DNA of 13,392 nt, taken from positions 1-13,392 of the forward strand of contig JAFLSL010000007.1 of the NCBI GenBank assembly GCA_022510985.1, read 5' to 3'. Position numbers and translations under genes: made by a program. Below the pieces are notes generated by a model that did not search any database, was not told the DNA's origin, and worked only from the letters and a program-made list of their open reading frames with translations. The DNA comes from Ruminococcus sp. (GTDB taxonomy: Bacteria > Bacillota > Clostridia > Oscillospirales > Acutalibacteraceae). Below are positions 1-8,399 of the stretch, in pieces (the first letter of the stretch is position 1; each line of letters begins with the position of its first letter).

Positions 1-561
1 GCACAATACAACACCCTCGCAAAGTCCCAATGCACCACCGAGAAAACGGTTTATTGAACCGATAATCGGAATATGAAAAAGCTTTTCAATTCTTTTTGCA
101 ATAAATTTACAGATTATTAAAAGCAGTATAAAAAATACGACAATCAGCACCACACTCAAAACCGAAGTCACGGCCGGTTTAATCGCAAGATCTACCGCCT
201 GTCCGATATTATCGCCTGCAAAATCTGTCGCACTTTCTGCTGACTTTATAAGCTCGTCTGTTGAAATACCGAAGATGTTAAAAAAATTAACCAAAAAATC
301 GGGAAGACCGTTTACAGTTTCCTGCACGATTTTATCCGCTCCTGCAACAGAGTTCGTAACAGATTCGGCAACGCTGCTTGTAACGGCAGGAGAAATAAAT
401 GCGGTGTATATGAAATTTGAGACAAGTCCCGCCGCCAGATACGAGATTACCCCTGATGCCGCAACACTCAGAAGATTTAAAAGCGTTTTAGCGATACCTC
501 TTATAACTCCGATAATAACGAGTAAAAGGATAATGCCGATTAAAATTAAATCAAGTATCAT
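1..561 (-). CDS. CvpA family membrane protein (3' end cut off by window edge)
   Basis: The ATG at 561-559 opens a frame that stays open for 187 codons to the window edge, so the C-terminus is missing. The protein is hydrophobic: membrane segments lie at about residues 3-20, 27-49 and 131-155, and a fourth begins near 176. Residues 164-184 (IPIIG, then NRFLGGALGLCEG) resemble the conserved CvpA-family signature, in which a proline/glycine turn and an NR-x-LGG-x-xG stretch lead into the last helix. CvpA proteins are inner-membrane proteins named for colicin V production in E. coli; their molecular role is poorly defined. The segment between helices 2 and 3 (about residues 55-130) is long and polar. 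It is the last visible gene of the operon, 17 nt after the DUF5711 gene; a GGAA six bases before the ATG may be its ribosome site. Confidence 0.8.
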   Translation of the reverse strand, partial: MILDLILIGIILLLVIIGVIRGIAKTLLNLLSVAASGVISYLAAGLVSNFIYTAFISPAVTSSVAESVTNSVAGADKIVQETVNGLPDFLVNFFNIFGISTDELIKSAESATDFAGDNIGQAVDLAIKPAVTSVLSVVLIVVFFILLLIICKFIAKRIEKLFHIPIIGSINRFLGGALGLCEGVVLC

Positions 562-578
562 ATTTTTCCATTACCTTA

Positions 579-1841
579 TTACTTAAAATCTACTATTTTT
601 CTTATTTCGTTAATTCCGAGAATATATGCCTCACCCGTGTTTTCGAGTTTTACTGCTTTTGAGCCGTTTCCGGCGTCACATTTTCCTACTTTATTTCCCT
701 CTGTATCAAACAGATAACATTTATCGGAATCCAAAATAGCAACACGGTTTTTGTAAAGCGACATTGATTCTATAGAATAATCGGTATCGTTTACGTTTAC
801 AACCTCGCCTGAGCTGTTTACATACTCAATAGAACAGGTTCTTCCGTCACCGCTTCTCGAAAGAGAAAGCACAAACGAATTTGTATCAGCGTCAATATCA
901 TAGGCTGTAAGCTGCATATTACTGTAGTCAACCTGTTTTAGCGTGCCGGCTCTTATATCTAGAGTATAGGACGATTTTGAGCCTATCATACAAACATTAT
1001 TAGAATTAAGATATTCTACACTATAGATAGCATTTTCGTCAAGATTATGGATAGAAACGGGCGTTTCTTTAGTAAAATCAAGCACATAAGCAATACCGAG
1101 CAGACTTCCGTTATCTCCCGTAACTCCGCAGGCAACGCAACCCGTACCGCTCGAATTAAGGGCAACAGAATTTATGTAATAATCGGAGAAGGAATACGCA
1201 TATATTTTTTCGCGGTTATTGTTATAAACGTGGATTTTAGAGAGATAGCCGTCAGTTTGAGTCACAACGCAGTAATAACCTTTAGCGTTGATATCAGCAG
1301 TTATAACATAGTTTTCGGTATCTTTAGAAGCGTTTAACTTTTCTTTTGTACCCGTTACATATCCGTTACCGCCGAGGTTGTAGATAAGAACATTATCCCC
1401 TGCACTGCAAAGTATCGGTTTTGAAAATCCGTGTTGATTATATCCAATCTCGTTTCCGGAGGAACTTAACGCCTCGAACGAGGTATCGGAAACATACATA
1501 ATACCGCCATCGCATATAAAGTTAGCGTCGTTTACGGACGAGCCGATAATAGATGCGGGAAAGCCTTCATCTCTTGAGCCGAGAACGTCGTACTTGACCC
1601 AATGCGAAATCTTATCGGGCGTAAAGCTGTCGCGGTTTGCAACCGCAAATACTACCAGCCCGAGCACCACAATTATCCCCGCGATTATAAGTATACGCTT
1701 AACCGCGTCTTTAGATATTTCGGTTCTTTCGTCGTTATATTCTTCGAGGGGAACGTCCTCGTAGCTTATAACTTCTCTTTTTGTTTTCTTTCTTTTTTCA
1801 ACATTGCGAACGCTGTAACGTCCGCCGATTTTTCTTTTCAT
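579..1841 (-). CDS. DUF5711 family membrane-anchored protein
   Basis: A 420-residue protein with a basic cytoplasmic N-terminus (about residues 1-48), a single membrane helix at about 50-68, and a large domain outside. The first part after the helix (NRDSFTPDKI at 69-78, then a GFPASIIG stretch) and the following repeated beta-type segments match my memory of the DUF5711 family of clostridia. Recurring strands of the type 'sdt..ealsssG', 'LSKIHVYNNN' and 'CYLFDTEGNKVGK' suggest a beta-propeller-like fold, which is inference. No enzymatic motif is visible and no function is known. The start at 1841 follows a GGAG site by 5 nt and lies 15 nt after the truA stop, so it is co-transcribed with truA and followed by the CvpA family gene. 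A role at the cell envelope is a guess from topology. Confidence 0.8.
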   Translation of the reverse strand: MKRKIGGRYSVRNVEKRKKTKREVISYEDVPLEEYNDERTEISKDAVKRILIIAGIIVVLGLVVFAVANRDSFTPDKISHWVKYDVLGSRDEGFPASIIGSSVNDANFICDGGIMYVSDTSFEALSSSGNEIGYNQHGFSKPILCSAGDNVLIYNLGGNGYVTGTKEKLNASKDTENYVITADINAKGYYCVVTQTDGYLSKIHVYNNNREKIYAYSFSDYYINSVALNSSGTGCVACGVTGDNGSLLGIAYVLDFTKETPVSIHNLDENAIYSVEYLNSNNVCMIGSKSSYTLDIRAGTLKQVDYSNMQLTAYDIDADTNSFVLSLSRSGDGRTCSIEYVNSSGEVVNVNDTDYSIESMSLYKNRVAILDSDKCYLFDTEGNKVGKCDAGNGSKAVKLENTGEAYILGINEIRKIVDFK

Positions 1842-1856
1842 AAATTCTCCGTCAAT

Positions 1857-2621
1857 TTAATAATTAACTTTATTAAGATAAAGACCGCAGCTTTGTGCCG
1901 TAGCACCCGCAAAAGAGCGGTCTTTTTTATTTATAATTTCTGAAATACCGTCCTCAGGGATTTTTCCCTGAGCAATTTCGAGCAGAGTTCCGACCATAAT
2001 TCTTACCATATTATACAGAAATCCGTCTGCCTCTACAGTCATCGTCACCAAATCTCCGTCACGCTCAACCTTGAACATCTTTACATCTCTTACAAAATCG
2101 CCTATCTCGCGTTTATCAAGTGTACAAAACGAAGTGAAATCGTGTTTTCCGACAAATGCCTGAGCACTTTTATTGAGCAGCTCGACATTTAGAGGATAGC
2201 GGTAAAACAACGCATATCCGTTTAGAAACGGGTTTCTGGTTTCGCTGTTCCAGATCTTGTAGACATACTGCTTACTTTTGCAGTTATATCTTGCGTGGAA
2301 ATCATCTTCTACGTCTTTACAGCTAAGGCAAACCACCTCATCGGGAAGCCACTTATTTAGAGCAAGTTTCAGCCTGTCAGCAGGTATCGGGTGAACAATT
2401 TTAACGCTTATGCAGTACATATTAGCGTGAACTCCACTGTCGGTGCGACTGCAACCCTTCAGGTCGTAAAACTCGCCAACTACCTCTTTTAATGCGTTTT
2501 GAAAAACCTCCTGAACGGTTATACCGTTTTTTTGGATTTGCCAGCCGTGGAAGTTTTTTCCGTCATATGAAATTGTAATGAGAATATTTCTCAGATTATC
2601 GGAGCAATGAAGATGTCGCAT
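1857..2621 (-). CDS. truA: tRNA pseudouridine(38-40) synthase TruA
   Basis: TruA isomerises uridines 38, 39 and 40 in the anticodon stem-loop of many tRNAs to pseudouridine. The 254-residue length is normal. The catalytic motif GCSRTDSGVHA lies at 56-66, with the nucleophile Asp61. The N-terminal strand (NILITISYDG then FHGWQIQ) and the ARYNCKSKQYVY segment are typical of the family, as is the C-terminal FLYNMVRIMVGTLLE. Most TruA proteins start close to the NILITISYDG strand; here about ten extra residues precede it. No other ATG is in frame, and the ATG at 2621 has a GGGAG site 7 nt upstream, so it is kept, giving a 31-nt overlap with the end of ecfT. The ecfA-ecfA-ecfT-truA order is the classical Firmicute arrangement. 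Confidence 0.97.
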   Translation of the reverse strand: MRHLHCSDNLRNILITISYDGKNFHGWQIQKNGITVQEVFQNALKEVVGEFYDLKGCSRTDSGVHANMYCISVKIVHPIPADRLKLALNKWLPDEVVCLSCKDVEDDFHARYNCKSKQYVYKIWNSETRNPFLNGYALFYRYPLNVELLNKSAQAFVGKHDFTSFCTLDKREIGDFVRDVKMFKVERDGDLVTMTVEADGFLYNMVRIMVGTLLEIAQGKIPEDGISEIINKKDRSFAGATAQSCGLYLNKVNY

Positions 2622-3403
2622 AAAACAACTCCCGCAAGTAGCAATACAGTAAAAATAATACAGATGATATCGAGTCTATGAACGTGAAGAGTTTTCATTC
2701 GGGTTCTTCCCTCTCCGCCCTGATAACAACGACATTCCATAGCCATAGCAAGCTCAAAAGCACGCCTGAAGGCTGAAACAAACAGCGGAATTAACACCGG
2801 TGTCATCGACTTAACCTTTTTAATCAGACCGCCGCTTTCCATATCGGCACCTCTCGACTTTTGAGCCGACATAATTTTGTCGGTTTCCTCAAGCAAGGTT
2901 GGAACAAAACGGAGTGCAATCGTCATCATCATCGCAATTTCGTGAACCTTTATATGAAAAACCTTCAGCGGTTTCATAAGTCTTTCAATCGCGTCGGTCA
3001 AATCTGTCGGCGAGGTTGTAAATGTTAAGCACGAGCTTATTAAAATAAGCAGAATTATTCTCACCGATACAAAAACCGCACGATAAATCCCCGACAACGT
3101 CAGCTTTAAAACTCCGAGCTGCCATATCGGCTCGCCTGTGCCATAGAACATATTTAAAAGCGAGGTTATAATTATAATAAAAATAATAACCTTCAGGCTT
3201 TTAAAATACATCTTCACCGGAATGCCGGAGAGCACGATTATCCCTAAAATTGCGGCTGTAATAAGTGCAAGAGCTGCAAAATTAAAGGTGCAGAATATCA
3301 GTACAATTAAAGCTACAAGAAGAATAATTTTAACTCTCGGGTCGGTTCTGTGGACAATACCGTTTCCGGGGATAAACTGTCCGAGGGTAATATCTCTTAT
3401 CAT
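2591..3403 (-). CDS. ecfT: ECF transporter transmembrane component EcfT
   Basis: EcfT is the membrane coupling subunit of group II energy-coupling factor importers. It joins the two EcfA ATPases to interchangeable substrate-binding S components for vitamins or metals. The 270-residue length is usual. Hydrophobic segments lie at about 25-58, 68-86, 110-128 and 245-265. The two cytoplasmic coupling helices carry the family signatures in slightly altered form: AQKSRG at 180-185, and AMECRCYQGGEGRT at 221-234, where the usual second motif is closer to Ala-Arg-Gly. The ATG at 3403 overlaps the ecfA2 stop by 4 nt (ATGA) and has a GGAGGG site 6 nt upstream (3410-3415), so translation is probably coupled. 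No S component is present in the window. Confidence 0.96.
   Translation of the reverse strand: MIRDITLGQFIPGNGIVHRTDPRVKIILLVALIVLIFCTFNFAALALITAAILGIIVLSGIPVKMYFKSLKVIIFIIIITSLLNMFYGTGEPIWQLGVLKLTLSGIYRAVFVSVRIILLILISSCLTFTTSPTDLTDAIERLMKPLKVFHIKVHEIAMMMTIALRFVPTLLEETDKIMSAQKSRGADMESGGLIKKVKSMTPVLIPLFVSAFRRAFELAMAMECRCYQGGEGRTRMKTLHVHRLDIICIIFTVLLLAGVVLCDIFIAPII
2629..2633 (-). promoter_or_regulatory. Ribosome binding site of truA inside ecfT
   Basis: GGGAG, 7 nt before the truA ATG at 2621. It lies within the last codons of ecfT and supports the start that makes the two genes overlap by 31 nt. Confidence 0.75.
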
Positions 3404-4263
3404 ACCTTACCCTCCTTTTTCAGCAGACTTACAATTTCAGAGAAAGCCTGTTCAACCGTAAGGATACCGTCAGAAAACTCAAAGCCTTTTTCTTTAAGAG
3501 AAAGCATAATTTTTGTAATCTGCGGTACCCGAAGCCCCATACTCTCGAGCTTTTCAGCCTGAGAGAAAACTTTCTTCGGGGTATCAAACATTTCAAGTTT
3601 ACCTTTATTCATTACCATAACTCTGTCGGCAATTCGGGCAACGTCCTCCATACTATGTGATACAACAATTATTGTGTTTTTTCTGTCCCTGTGATACTGC
3701 ATAATCTGGGAAAGGAGAAGATCTCTTCCGAGCGGATCAAGTCCCGCGGTGGGTTCATCTAAAACGAGCACATCGGGATCCATTGCAATTACTCCCGCAA
3801 TAGCCGCTCTACGTTTTTCTCCTCCTGATAAATCGAACGGAGACTGCTTTAAAAGCTTATCCGAAAGTCCGACAAATTTTGCGGATTTTCTTACTATTTT
3901 ATCAATTTCTTCTTCAGAAAGTCCCTTGTTTCTGGGACCGAAAGAAATATCTGCGTATACTGTTTGGTCAAAAAGCTGATATTCGGGATATTGAAAAACC
4001 ATTCCAACCTTAAACCTGATTTTCCTGATTTCCTTTGGTTTTGCCCAAATATCACTTCCGTTTAAAAGAACCTGACCGCTGTCGGGTTTAATAAGCCCGT
4101 TGAGCATTTGGACAAAGGTGCTTTTGCCCGAACCTGTATGACCAATAAGTCCGATAACCTCTCCCTCATTTATGCTCAGGTTAAGACTATTGACCGCGTT
4201 TTTCTCGAACGGAGTTCCCACTCCGTAGGTGAAGGATAAATCTTTTACTTCAATAATACTCAA
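3400..4263 (-). CDS. ecfA2: ECF transporter ATPase EcfA2 (TTG start)
   Basis: This is one of the two ABC ATPases that power ECF vitamin/metal import. Numbered from the TTG start, the motifs are Walker [10 protein letters not shown] at 41-49, Q-loop Gln91 in FQYPEYQLF, signature LSGGEKRR at 145-152, Walker B VLVLDE at 165-170 and the H-loop His203. The [10 protein letters not shown]-loop and the C-terminal extension are typical of EcfA2. An ATG in frame at 4293 would add ten residues ([10 protein letters not shown]) that do not resemble the family and would bury the ribosome site. The TTG at 4263-4261 is preferred: it overlaps the ecfA1 stop as TTGA, lies 7 nt after AGGAGG, and gives the usual N-terminus ([12 protein letters not shown]). 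The length is 287 residues. Confidence 0.95.
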   Translation of the reverse strand: MSIIEVKDLSFTYGVGTPFEKNAVNSLNLSINEGEVIGLIGHTGSGKSTFVQMLNGLIKPDSGQVLLNGSDIWAKPKEIRKIRFKVGMVFQYPEYQLFDQTVYADISFGPRNKGLSEEEIDKIVRKSAKFVGLSDKLLKQSPFDLSGGEKRRAAIAGVIAMDPDVLVLDEPTAGLDPLGRDLLLSQIMQYHRDRKNTIIVVSHSMEDVARIADRVMVMNKGKLEMFDTPKKVFSQAEKLESMGLRVPQITKIMLSLKEKGFEFSDGILTVEQAFSEIVSLLKKEGKV

Positions 4264-5087
4264 CTCAGCACCTCCTCTAAAAGAGAGATACATTCGTCAG
4301 TATTAAGCGGCATTTTTGAAAATCTCAGACCAACACCGATAAGCTTATACGCAAGCTCGGTAGCCTGAGGTACATCAAGAGAGTATTTTTTCATCAAATG
4401 AACCTGAGAGAAAACCTCCTCGGGTGTACCCTGGGTCAGAATTTCACCCTTATCCATTACAACAACTCTGTCCGCAAGCACCGCTTCGTCCATATAATGA
4501 GTAATCAAAACAACTGTAATTCCCTTTTCTTTAAGGGTTTTAATCGTTCTCATAACTTCCTCGCGACCGTTAGGGTCAAGCATAGCGGTAGGCTCGTCAA
4601 ACACAATACAGCTCGGCTCCATCGCGATTATGCCCGCAATGGCAACTCTCTGTTTCTGACCTCCCGAAAGCTTATGAGGAGCGTGAGTTCGATATTCATA
4701 CATATCAACCGCCTTCAGAGCGTTGTCAACTCTTCGGCGTATTTCCTCAGGCTCAATGCCGAGGTTTTCAGGTCCGAATGCAACATCTTCCTCAATTATA
4801 CTTGCAACAAGCTGGTTATCGGGATTCTGAAGCACTAAACCGACATTACGGCGGATTTCATACGTAACCTCTTCGTCGGATGTGTCCATACCGTCAACGT
4901 AAACAACTCCCTCTTTAGGAATGAGCAGAGCGTTTAAGGTTTTTGCCATTGTAGATTTACCGCAGCCGTTATGACCGAGAAGGGCTACAAATTCACCTTT
5001 ATTTACTTTTAAATTAACTGAGTTAAGGACGTTTTGTCCTTCTTCATCGTACGAAAATTTAACACCAGAAGCCGAAATATAGCTCAT
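4260..5087 (-). CDS. ecfA1: ECF transporter ATPase EcfA1
   Basis: The first ATPase of the EcfA1-EcfA2-EcfT module, 275 residues. Visible motifs are Walker [10 protein letters not shown] at 38-46, Q-loop Gln87 in LQNPDNQLV, signature LSGGQKQR at 140-147, Walker B IVFDEP at 161-166 with catalytic Glu165, and H-loop His197. The LQNPDNQ Q-loop is typical of EcfA1 and distinguishes it from the neighbouring EcfA2. The two form a heterodimer on EcfT and hydrolyse ATP to drive uptake through exchangeable S components. The ATG at 5087 follows the stop of the methyltransferase gene with no gap (TAAATG). Its ribosome site GGGAG lies within the last codons of that gene, so the two are translationally coupled. 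Confidence 0.96.
   Translation of the reverse strand: MSYISASGVKFSYDEEGQNVLNSVNLKVNKGEFVALLGHNGCGKSTMAKTLNALLIPKEGVVYVDGMDTSDEEVTYEIRRNVGLVLQNPDNQLVASIIEEDVAFGPENLGIEPEEIRRRVDNALKAVDMYEYRTHAPHKLSGGQKQRVAIAGIIAMEPSCIVFDEPTAMLDPNGREEVMRTIKTLKEKGITVVLITHYMDEAVLADRVVVMDKGEILTQGTPEEVFSQVHLMKKYSLDVPQATELAYKLIGVGLRFSKMPLNTDECISLLEEVLS
4271..4276 (-). promoter_or_regulatory. Ribosome binding site deciding the ecfA2 TTG start
   Basis: A full AGGAGG on the minus strand, 7 nt before TTG 4263. It lies inside the frame that would open at ATG 4293, which therefore has no such site in the right place. It also overlaps the last codons of ecfA1. Confidence 0.85.
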
Positions 5088-5951
5088 TTATTTCTCCCAA
5101 ATTACCGTAGAGCCACAAGGCAGACACAGCCCTGACTCCGTTACTTTAAGTCCGATTTCATCGGAGCTTACTTTTCCGCCGAAACGGCTAAGCAGCTGAA
5201 CATTTAAAAGATATTCCATAACCGCGGGAGAAAGTCCCGTTGTATAGGAATTTAAAATCAAAAATGCAGGATTGTCAGAAAAAACTTCAATACATAATTC
5301 TATTAAAGAATAAAGCTGTTCCTCTATCTTCCAAATTTCTCCGCCGGGTCCGCGACCGTAAGAGGGCGGGTCCATAATAATTCCGTCGTACTTATTACCA
5401 CGACGAATCTCACGCTTAATGAATTTAACACAATCGTCTACAAGCCATCTGACAGGTCTGTCTGCTATCCCTGACGATACCGCGTTTTCCTTTGCCCAGT
5501 TAACCATACCCTTACTCGCATCAACGTGGCATACCTTTGCACCCGCGTCCATACAAGCTAAGGTTGCACATCCTGTATAACCGAAAAGGTTGAGAACATT
5601 AAGCGGACGGTTTTCTTTTTTTATTTTATCGCTTACAAAATCCCAGTTGACAGCCTGCTCGGGAAATATACCCGTATGCTTAAATCCCATAGGCTTTACG
5701 TTAAAGCTGAGATTTTGATATTTTATACCCCAGCTTTCGGGTACCTTTTTATACATTTCCCAACTACCGCCGCCCTTATTCGAACGGTGGTATCGTGCGT
5801 GAGCATTTCTCCAAAGCGGATTTTTCTTTCCCGAACTCCAGATAATCTGCGGGTCGGGACGTATAAGAATTATATTACCCCAACGCTCCAGGCGTTCGCC
5901 GTCGGAGCAGTCTATAAGCTCATAATCCTTCCAATTATCAGATACTCTCAT
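5088..5951 (-). CDS. Class I SAM-dependent methyltransferase, RlmI/RlmK-like, no PUA domain
   Basis: A 287-residue Rossmann-fold methyltransferase. Motif I is NLFGYTG at 121-127, followed by the ribose-binding acid region HVDAS at 142-146 (Asp144). An acidic VDD lies at 171-173, and the catalytic-type motif IV DPPSYGRG at 194-201. This order and the DPPSYGRG motif resemble the C-terminal half of 23S rRNA cytosine methyltransferases of the RlmI/RlmK type (COG1092-like). The N-terminal PUA domain of those enzymes is absent; instead there is a 110-residue region with conserved-looking patches (RPDPQIIW at 31-38, GGGSWE at 60-65, FKHTGIFPEQAVNWD at 90-104). An rRNA or other RNA target is inferred, not shown. 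The ATG overlaps the glmM stop by one base (TAATG) and the stop abuts the ecfA1 start. Confidence 0.85.
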   Translation of the reverse strand: MRVSDNWKDYELIDCSDGERLERWGNIILIRPDPQIIWSSGKKNPLWRNAHARYHRSNKGGGSWEMYKKVPESWGIKYQNLSFNVKPMGFKHTGIFPEQAVNWDFVSDKIKKENRPLNVLNLFGYTGCATLACMDAGAKVCHVDASKGMVNWAKENAVSSGIADRPVRWLVDDCVKFIKREIRRGNKYDGIIMDPPSYGRGPGGEIWKIEEQLYSLIELCIEVFSDNPAFLILNSYTTGLSPAVMEYLLNVQLLSRFGGKVSSDEIGLKVTESGLCLPCGSTVIWEK

Positions 5952-7300
5952 TATGCAAGTCTTTCTTTTATAACATTTGCGGTTTCTTCTGCAAGTTTGG
6001 TAATCTCGTCTAAATCCTCGCCCTCGAGCATAACTCGAACGAGCGGCTCTGTTCCGGACGCACGGACAAGGATTCGTCCTCTATCGCCCAAAATCTCAGA
6101 AACACGCTTAATCTCATTTTTAACTTCCTTGTCGGTATAGAACGCAAGCTTGCCCTCGTTGCTTACCTTAACATTTATAAGAACCTGCGGATATCGCTCC
6201 ATTAAGGTTGCAATAGAGCTGAGCTTAGCACTTCTGCGGTTTATAAGGCTCATAAGCATAGCACCTGTAAGCTGGCCGTCGCCTGTTGTACAGAAATCAA
6301 GCATAATTACGTGGCCGCTCTGTTCACCGCCGATATTGTAGCCCTCTCTTACCATAGCCTCTAAAACATAGCGATCGCCTACCTTAGTAGAAACAAATTT
6401 CATACCGTTATCGTCACAAAACTTATTAAAGCCCATATTCGTCATAACAGTACCGACTACGGCATTCTTCTTGAGCTTGCCTCTGCTTTTTAAATCTGCG
6501 GCTAAAATCGCGATAATATAGTCACCGTCAACGAGGTTACCCTTGTCGTCAACCGCAAGACATCTGTCGGCATCGCCGTCGAACGCAAGACCTGCATCAA
6601 GGTTGTTTTCGAGTACATATTTCTGCAGATTTTCAATATGGGTTGAACCGCAGTTCTTATTAATATTAACGCCGTCAGGCTCTGCGTAAAGCACACTAAC
6701 CTCTGCACCTAAACGCTCAAAAAGCTTTTTAGCTGTTACTGAAGACGAGCCGTTTGAGCAGTCGACAGCAATTTTAATTCCATTTAAATCACTCGGAATA
6801 CTCTCTGCAATATGGTCAATGTAATCGTCAGCCGCCGAGCTTAAACGCTCAACTGTTCCGATATTTCCGTCAACAGCCTGTTTATACGGAAGCTTATGAT
6901 CAAGAACAATTGCTTCAATCTGCTCTTCCAAATCGTCGGGCAGTTTAAATCCCTCGTCGCTGAAAATTTTAATTCCGTTAAATTCAAATGGATTGTGCGA
7001 CGCGGAAATCATAATACCGGCGTCAGCCTGATACTTTTTTACAAGATACGCAACCGCAGGAGTCGGAACAACTCCCAAAAGCTTGACGTTTGCACCCACG
7101 GAAGTAAGCCCCGCAATAAGTGCACCCTCAAGCATATCGCCGGAAAGTCTTGTATCTTTACCGATTAAAAATGTCGGGTGCTCAACACTGTCGCTTATAA
7201 GCTCCATAGCAACAGCTCTTCCTATATTCATCGCAAGCTCAGGGGTCAGTTCTGTATTAGCAATTCCTCTTGCCCCGTCTGTGCCGAATAATCTTCCCAT
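5951..7300 (-). CDS. glmM: Phosphoglucosamine mutase GlmM
   Basis: GlmM converts glucosamine-6-phosphate to glucosamine-1-phosphate in the cytosol, the step before UDP-N-acetylglucosamine for peptidoglycan and other wall polymers. The 449-residue length is normal. The phosphoserine loop ISASHNPF carries the active Ser101. The magnesium-binding loop DGDADR is at 241-246, the sugar-recognition loop GGEQSGH at 324-330, and the phosphate-binding loop RASGTEPLVR at 413-422. The N-terminus GRLFGTDGARG is typical of GlmM rather than of phosphomannomutase. The ATG at 7300 has a GGAGA site 6 nt upstream and starts 31 nt after ruvB. Placement between ruvCAB and ecfA is not the arrangement I know from Bacillus, where glmM follows cdaA and cdaR. 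Confidence 0.97.
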   Translation of the reverse strand: MGRLFGTDGARGIANTELTPELAMNIGRAVAMELISDSVEHPTFLIGKDTRLSGDMLEGALIAGLTSVGANVKLLGVVPTPAVAYLVKKYQADAGIMISASHNPFEFNGIKIFSDEGFKLPDDLEEQIEAIVLDHKLPYKQAVDGNIGTVERLSSAADDYIDHIAESIPSDLNGIKIAVDCSNGSSSVTAKKLFERLGAEVSVLYAEPDGVNINKNCGSTHIENLQKYVLENNLDAGLAFDGDADRCLAVDDKGNLVDGDYIIAILAADLKSRGKLKKNAVVGTVMTNMGFNKFCDDNGMKFVSTKVGDRYVLEAMVREGYNIGGEQSGHVIMLDFCTTGDGQLTGAMLMSLINRRSAKLSSIATLMERYPQVLINVKVSNEGKLAFYTDKEVKNEIKRVSEILGDRGRILVRASGTEPLVRVMLEGEDLDEITKLAEETANVIKERLA

Positions 7301-7321
7301 AAAATATCTCCATTCTTTATA

Positions 7322-7342
7322 AATCGTTAACTTAATCGTTAA
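7322..7342. repeat. Short direct repeat across the ruvB stop codon
   Basis: The 9-mer AATCGTTAA occurs at 7322-7330 and again at 7334-7342, a 12-base period. The second copy overlaps the ruvB stop (7332-7334) and the first lies in the ruvB-glmM gap. It looks like a small tandem duplication; no function is implied. Confidence 0.6.
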
Positions 7343-8399
7343 ACAATGTTGGTTGTGTATTTAAAACTCCCTTTGGAAAATTCATATTTAAATGCTCACA
7401 AGCTTTCGCTGTAATACAACGTCCTCTCGGAGTTCGGCTTAAAAATCCAATCTGCATAAGATACGGCTCGTAAACATCCTCGATAGTTACCGCCTCTTCG
7501 CCGATAGCCGCTGCAAGAGTTTCAAGTCCGACAGGACCGCCGCCGTAAAATTTTACTATTGCCTCGAGCATACGTCTATCGTTACCGTCAAGTCCAAGTT
7601 CGTCAACACCAAGTCTTTCCAAAGCAATTTTTGCGGTCTTTAGAGTTATCACACCATCTGACATCACCTGAGCAAAATCACGCACACGCTTTAAGAAACG
7701 GTTGGCAATTCTCGGGGTTCCGCGTGAACGCGAGGCAATTTCAAGTGCTCCTTCGTGCTCGATTTTTATTCCGAGAATTCCTGCACTACGCTCTACAATC
7801 TGTGCCAGCTCTTCGGTTGTGTAAAGCTCAAGTCTTAAAACAACTCCGAAACGGTCGCGTAGCGGAGCTGTGAGCTGACCCGCTCTTGTTGTCGCTCCGA
7901 CAAGCGTAAATTTCGGCAGCGGAAGATGGTACGAGGTAGCCATCTGTCCTTTACCTGTAATAATATCAATCGCAAAGTCCTCCATAGACGGATAGAGAAT
8001 TTCCTCTACCGCACGGCTAAGACGATGGATTTCGTCTATAAAGAGAACGTCGCCCTGGCTTAAGTTAGTTAAAAGCGAAGCGAGGTCGCCCGGCTTTTCA
8101 ATTGCAGGACCTGATGTTATTCTCACCGATACTCCCAGCTCATTCGCGATAATCGCGGAAAGTGTAGTCTTACCAAGTCCCGGTGGTCCGTAAAGTAGTA
8201 CATGGTCGAGGGATTCTCCTCTCTGCTTTGCGGCGTCAATAAACACGCGGAGATTTTCCTTTACTGTTTCCTGACCGATATAATCATCTAAGGTTTTCGG
8301 TCTAAGCGGATTTTCATTATCGCCCGTGTCCTCGGGAATTTCGGTAGTGTCTACTATTCGGTTTTCAAAATCAAATTCATCCGAAAATTCTATACTCAT
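7332..8399 (-). CDS. ruvB: Holliday junction branch migration ATPase RuvB
   Basis: RuvB is the AAA+ hexameric motor that, loaded by RuvA, drives branch migration of Holliday junctions. The 355 residues include Walker [10 protein letters not shown] at 71-79, Walker B with DEIH at 122-125, sensor 1 GATTRAG at 168-174, and the arginine-finger region PLRDRFG at 179-185 (Arg181 by position). The C-terminal winged-helix domain ends with the usual RTPRGR segment. An acidic leader of about 30 residues precedes the [12 protein letters not shown] motif, slightly longer than in many homologues. The ATG at 8399 follows a GAGGAT site. It lies 53 nt after the ruvA stop, the largest gap within the ruvCAB-glmM part of the operon. 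Confidence 0.98.
   Translation of the reverse strand: MSIEFSDEFDFENRIVDTTEIPEDTGDNENPLRPKTLDDYIGQETVKENLRVFIDAAKQRGESLDHVLLYGPPGLGKTTLSAIIANELGVSVRITSGPAIEKPGDLASLLTNLSQGDVLFIDEIHRLSRAVEEILYPSMEDFAIDIITGKGQMATSYHLPLPKFTLVGATTRAGQLTAPLRDRFGVVLRLELYTTEELAQIVERSAGILGIKIEHEGALEIASRSRGTPRIANRFLKRVRDFAQVMSDGVITLKTAKIALERLGVDELGLDGNDRRMLEAIVKFYGGGPVGLETLAAAIGEEAVTIEDVYEPYLMQIGFLSRTPRGRCITAKACEHLNMNFPKGVLNTQPTLFND

Noticed and set aside
275..586. Plus-strand open frame of 103 codons near the left end
   Set aside because: The minus strand here encodes a clear CvpA family protein in a consistent frame from 561 to the edge; the plus frame is its shadow.
4398..4838. A 146-codon plus-strand open frame antisense to ecfA1
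   Set aside because: It lies wholly within a gene with all ABC ATPase motifs, has no family features, and looks like a reading-frame shadow.
5676..6140. A 154-codon plus-strand open frame across the methyltransferase-glmM junction
   Set aside because: It is antisense to two well-supported genes and has no recognisable motifs or ribosome site of note.
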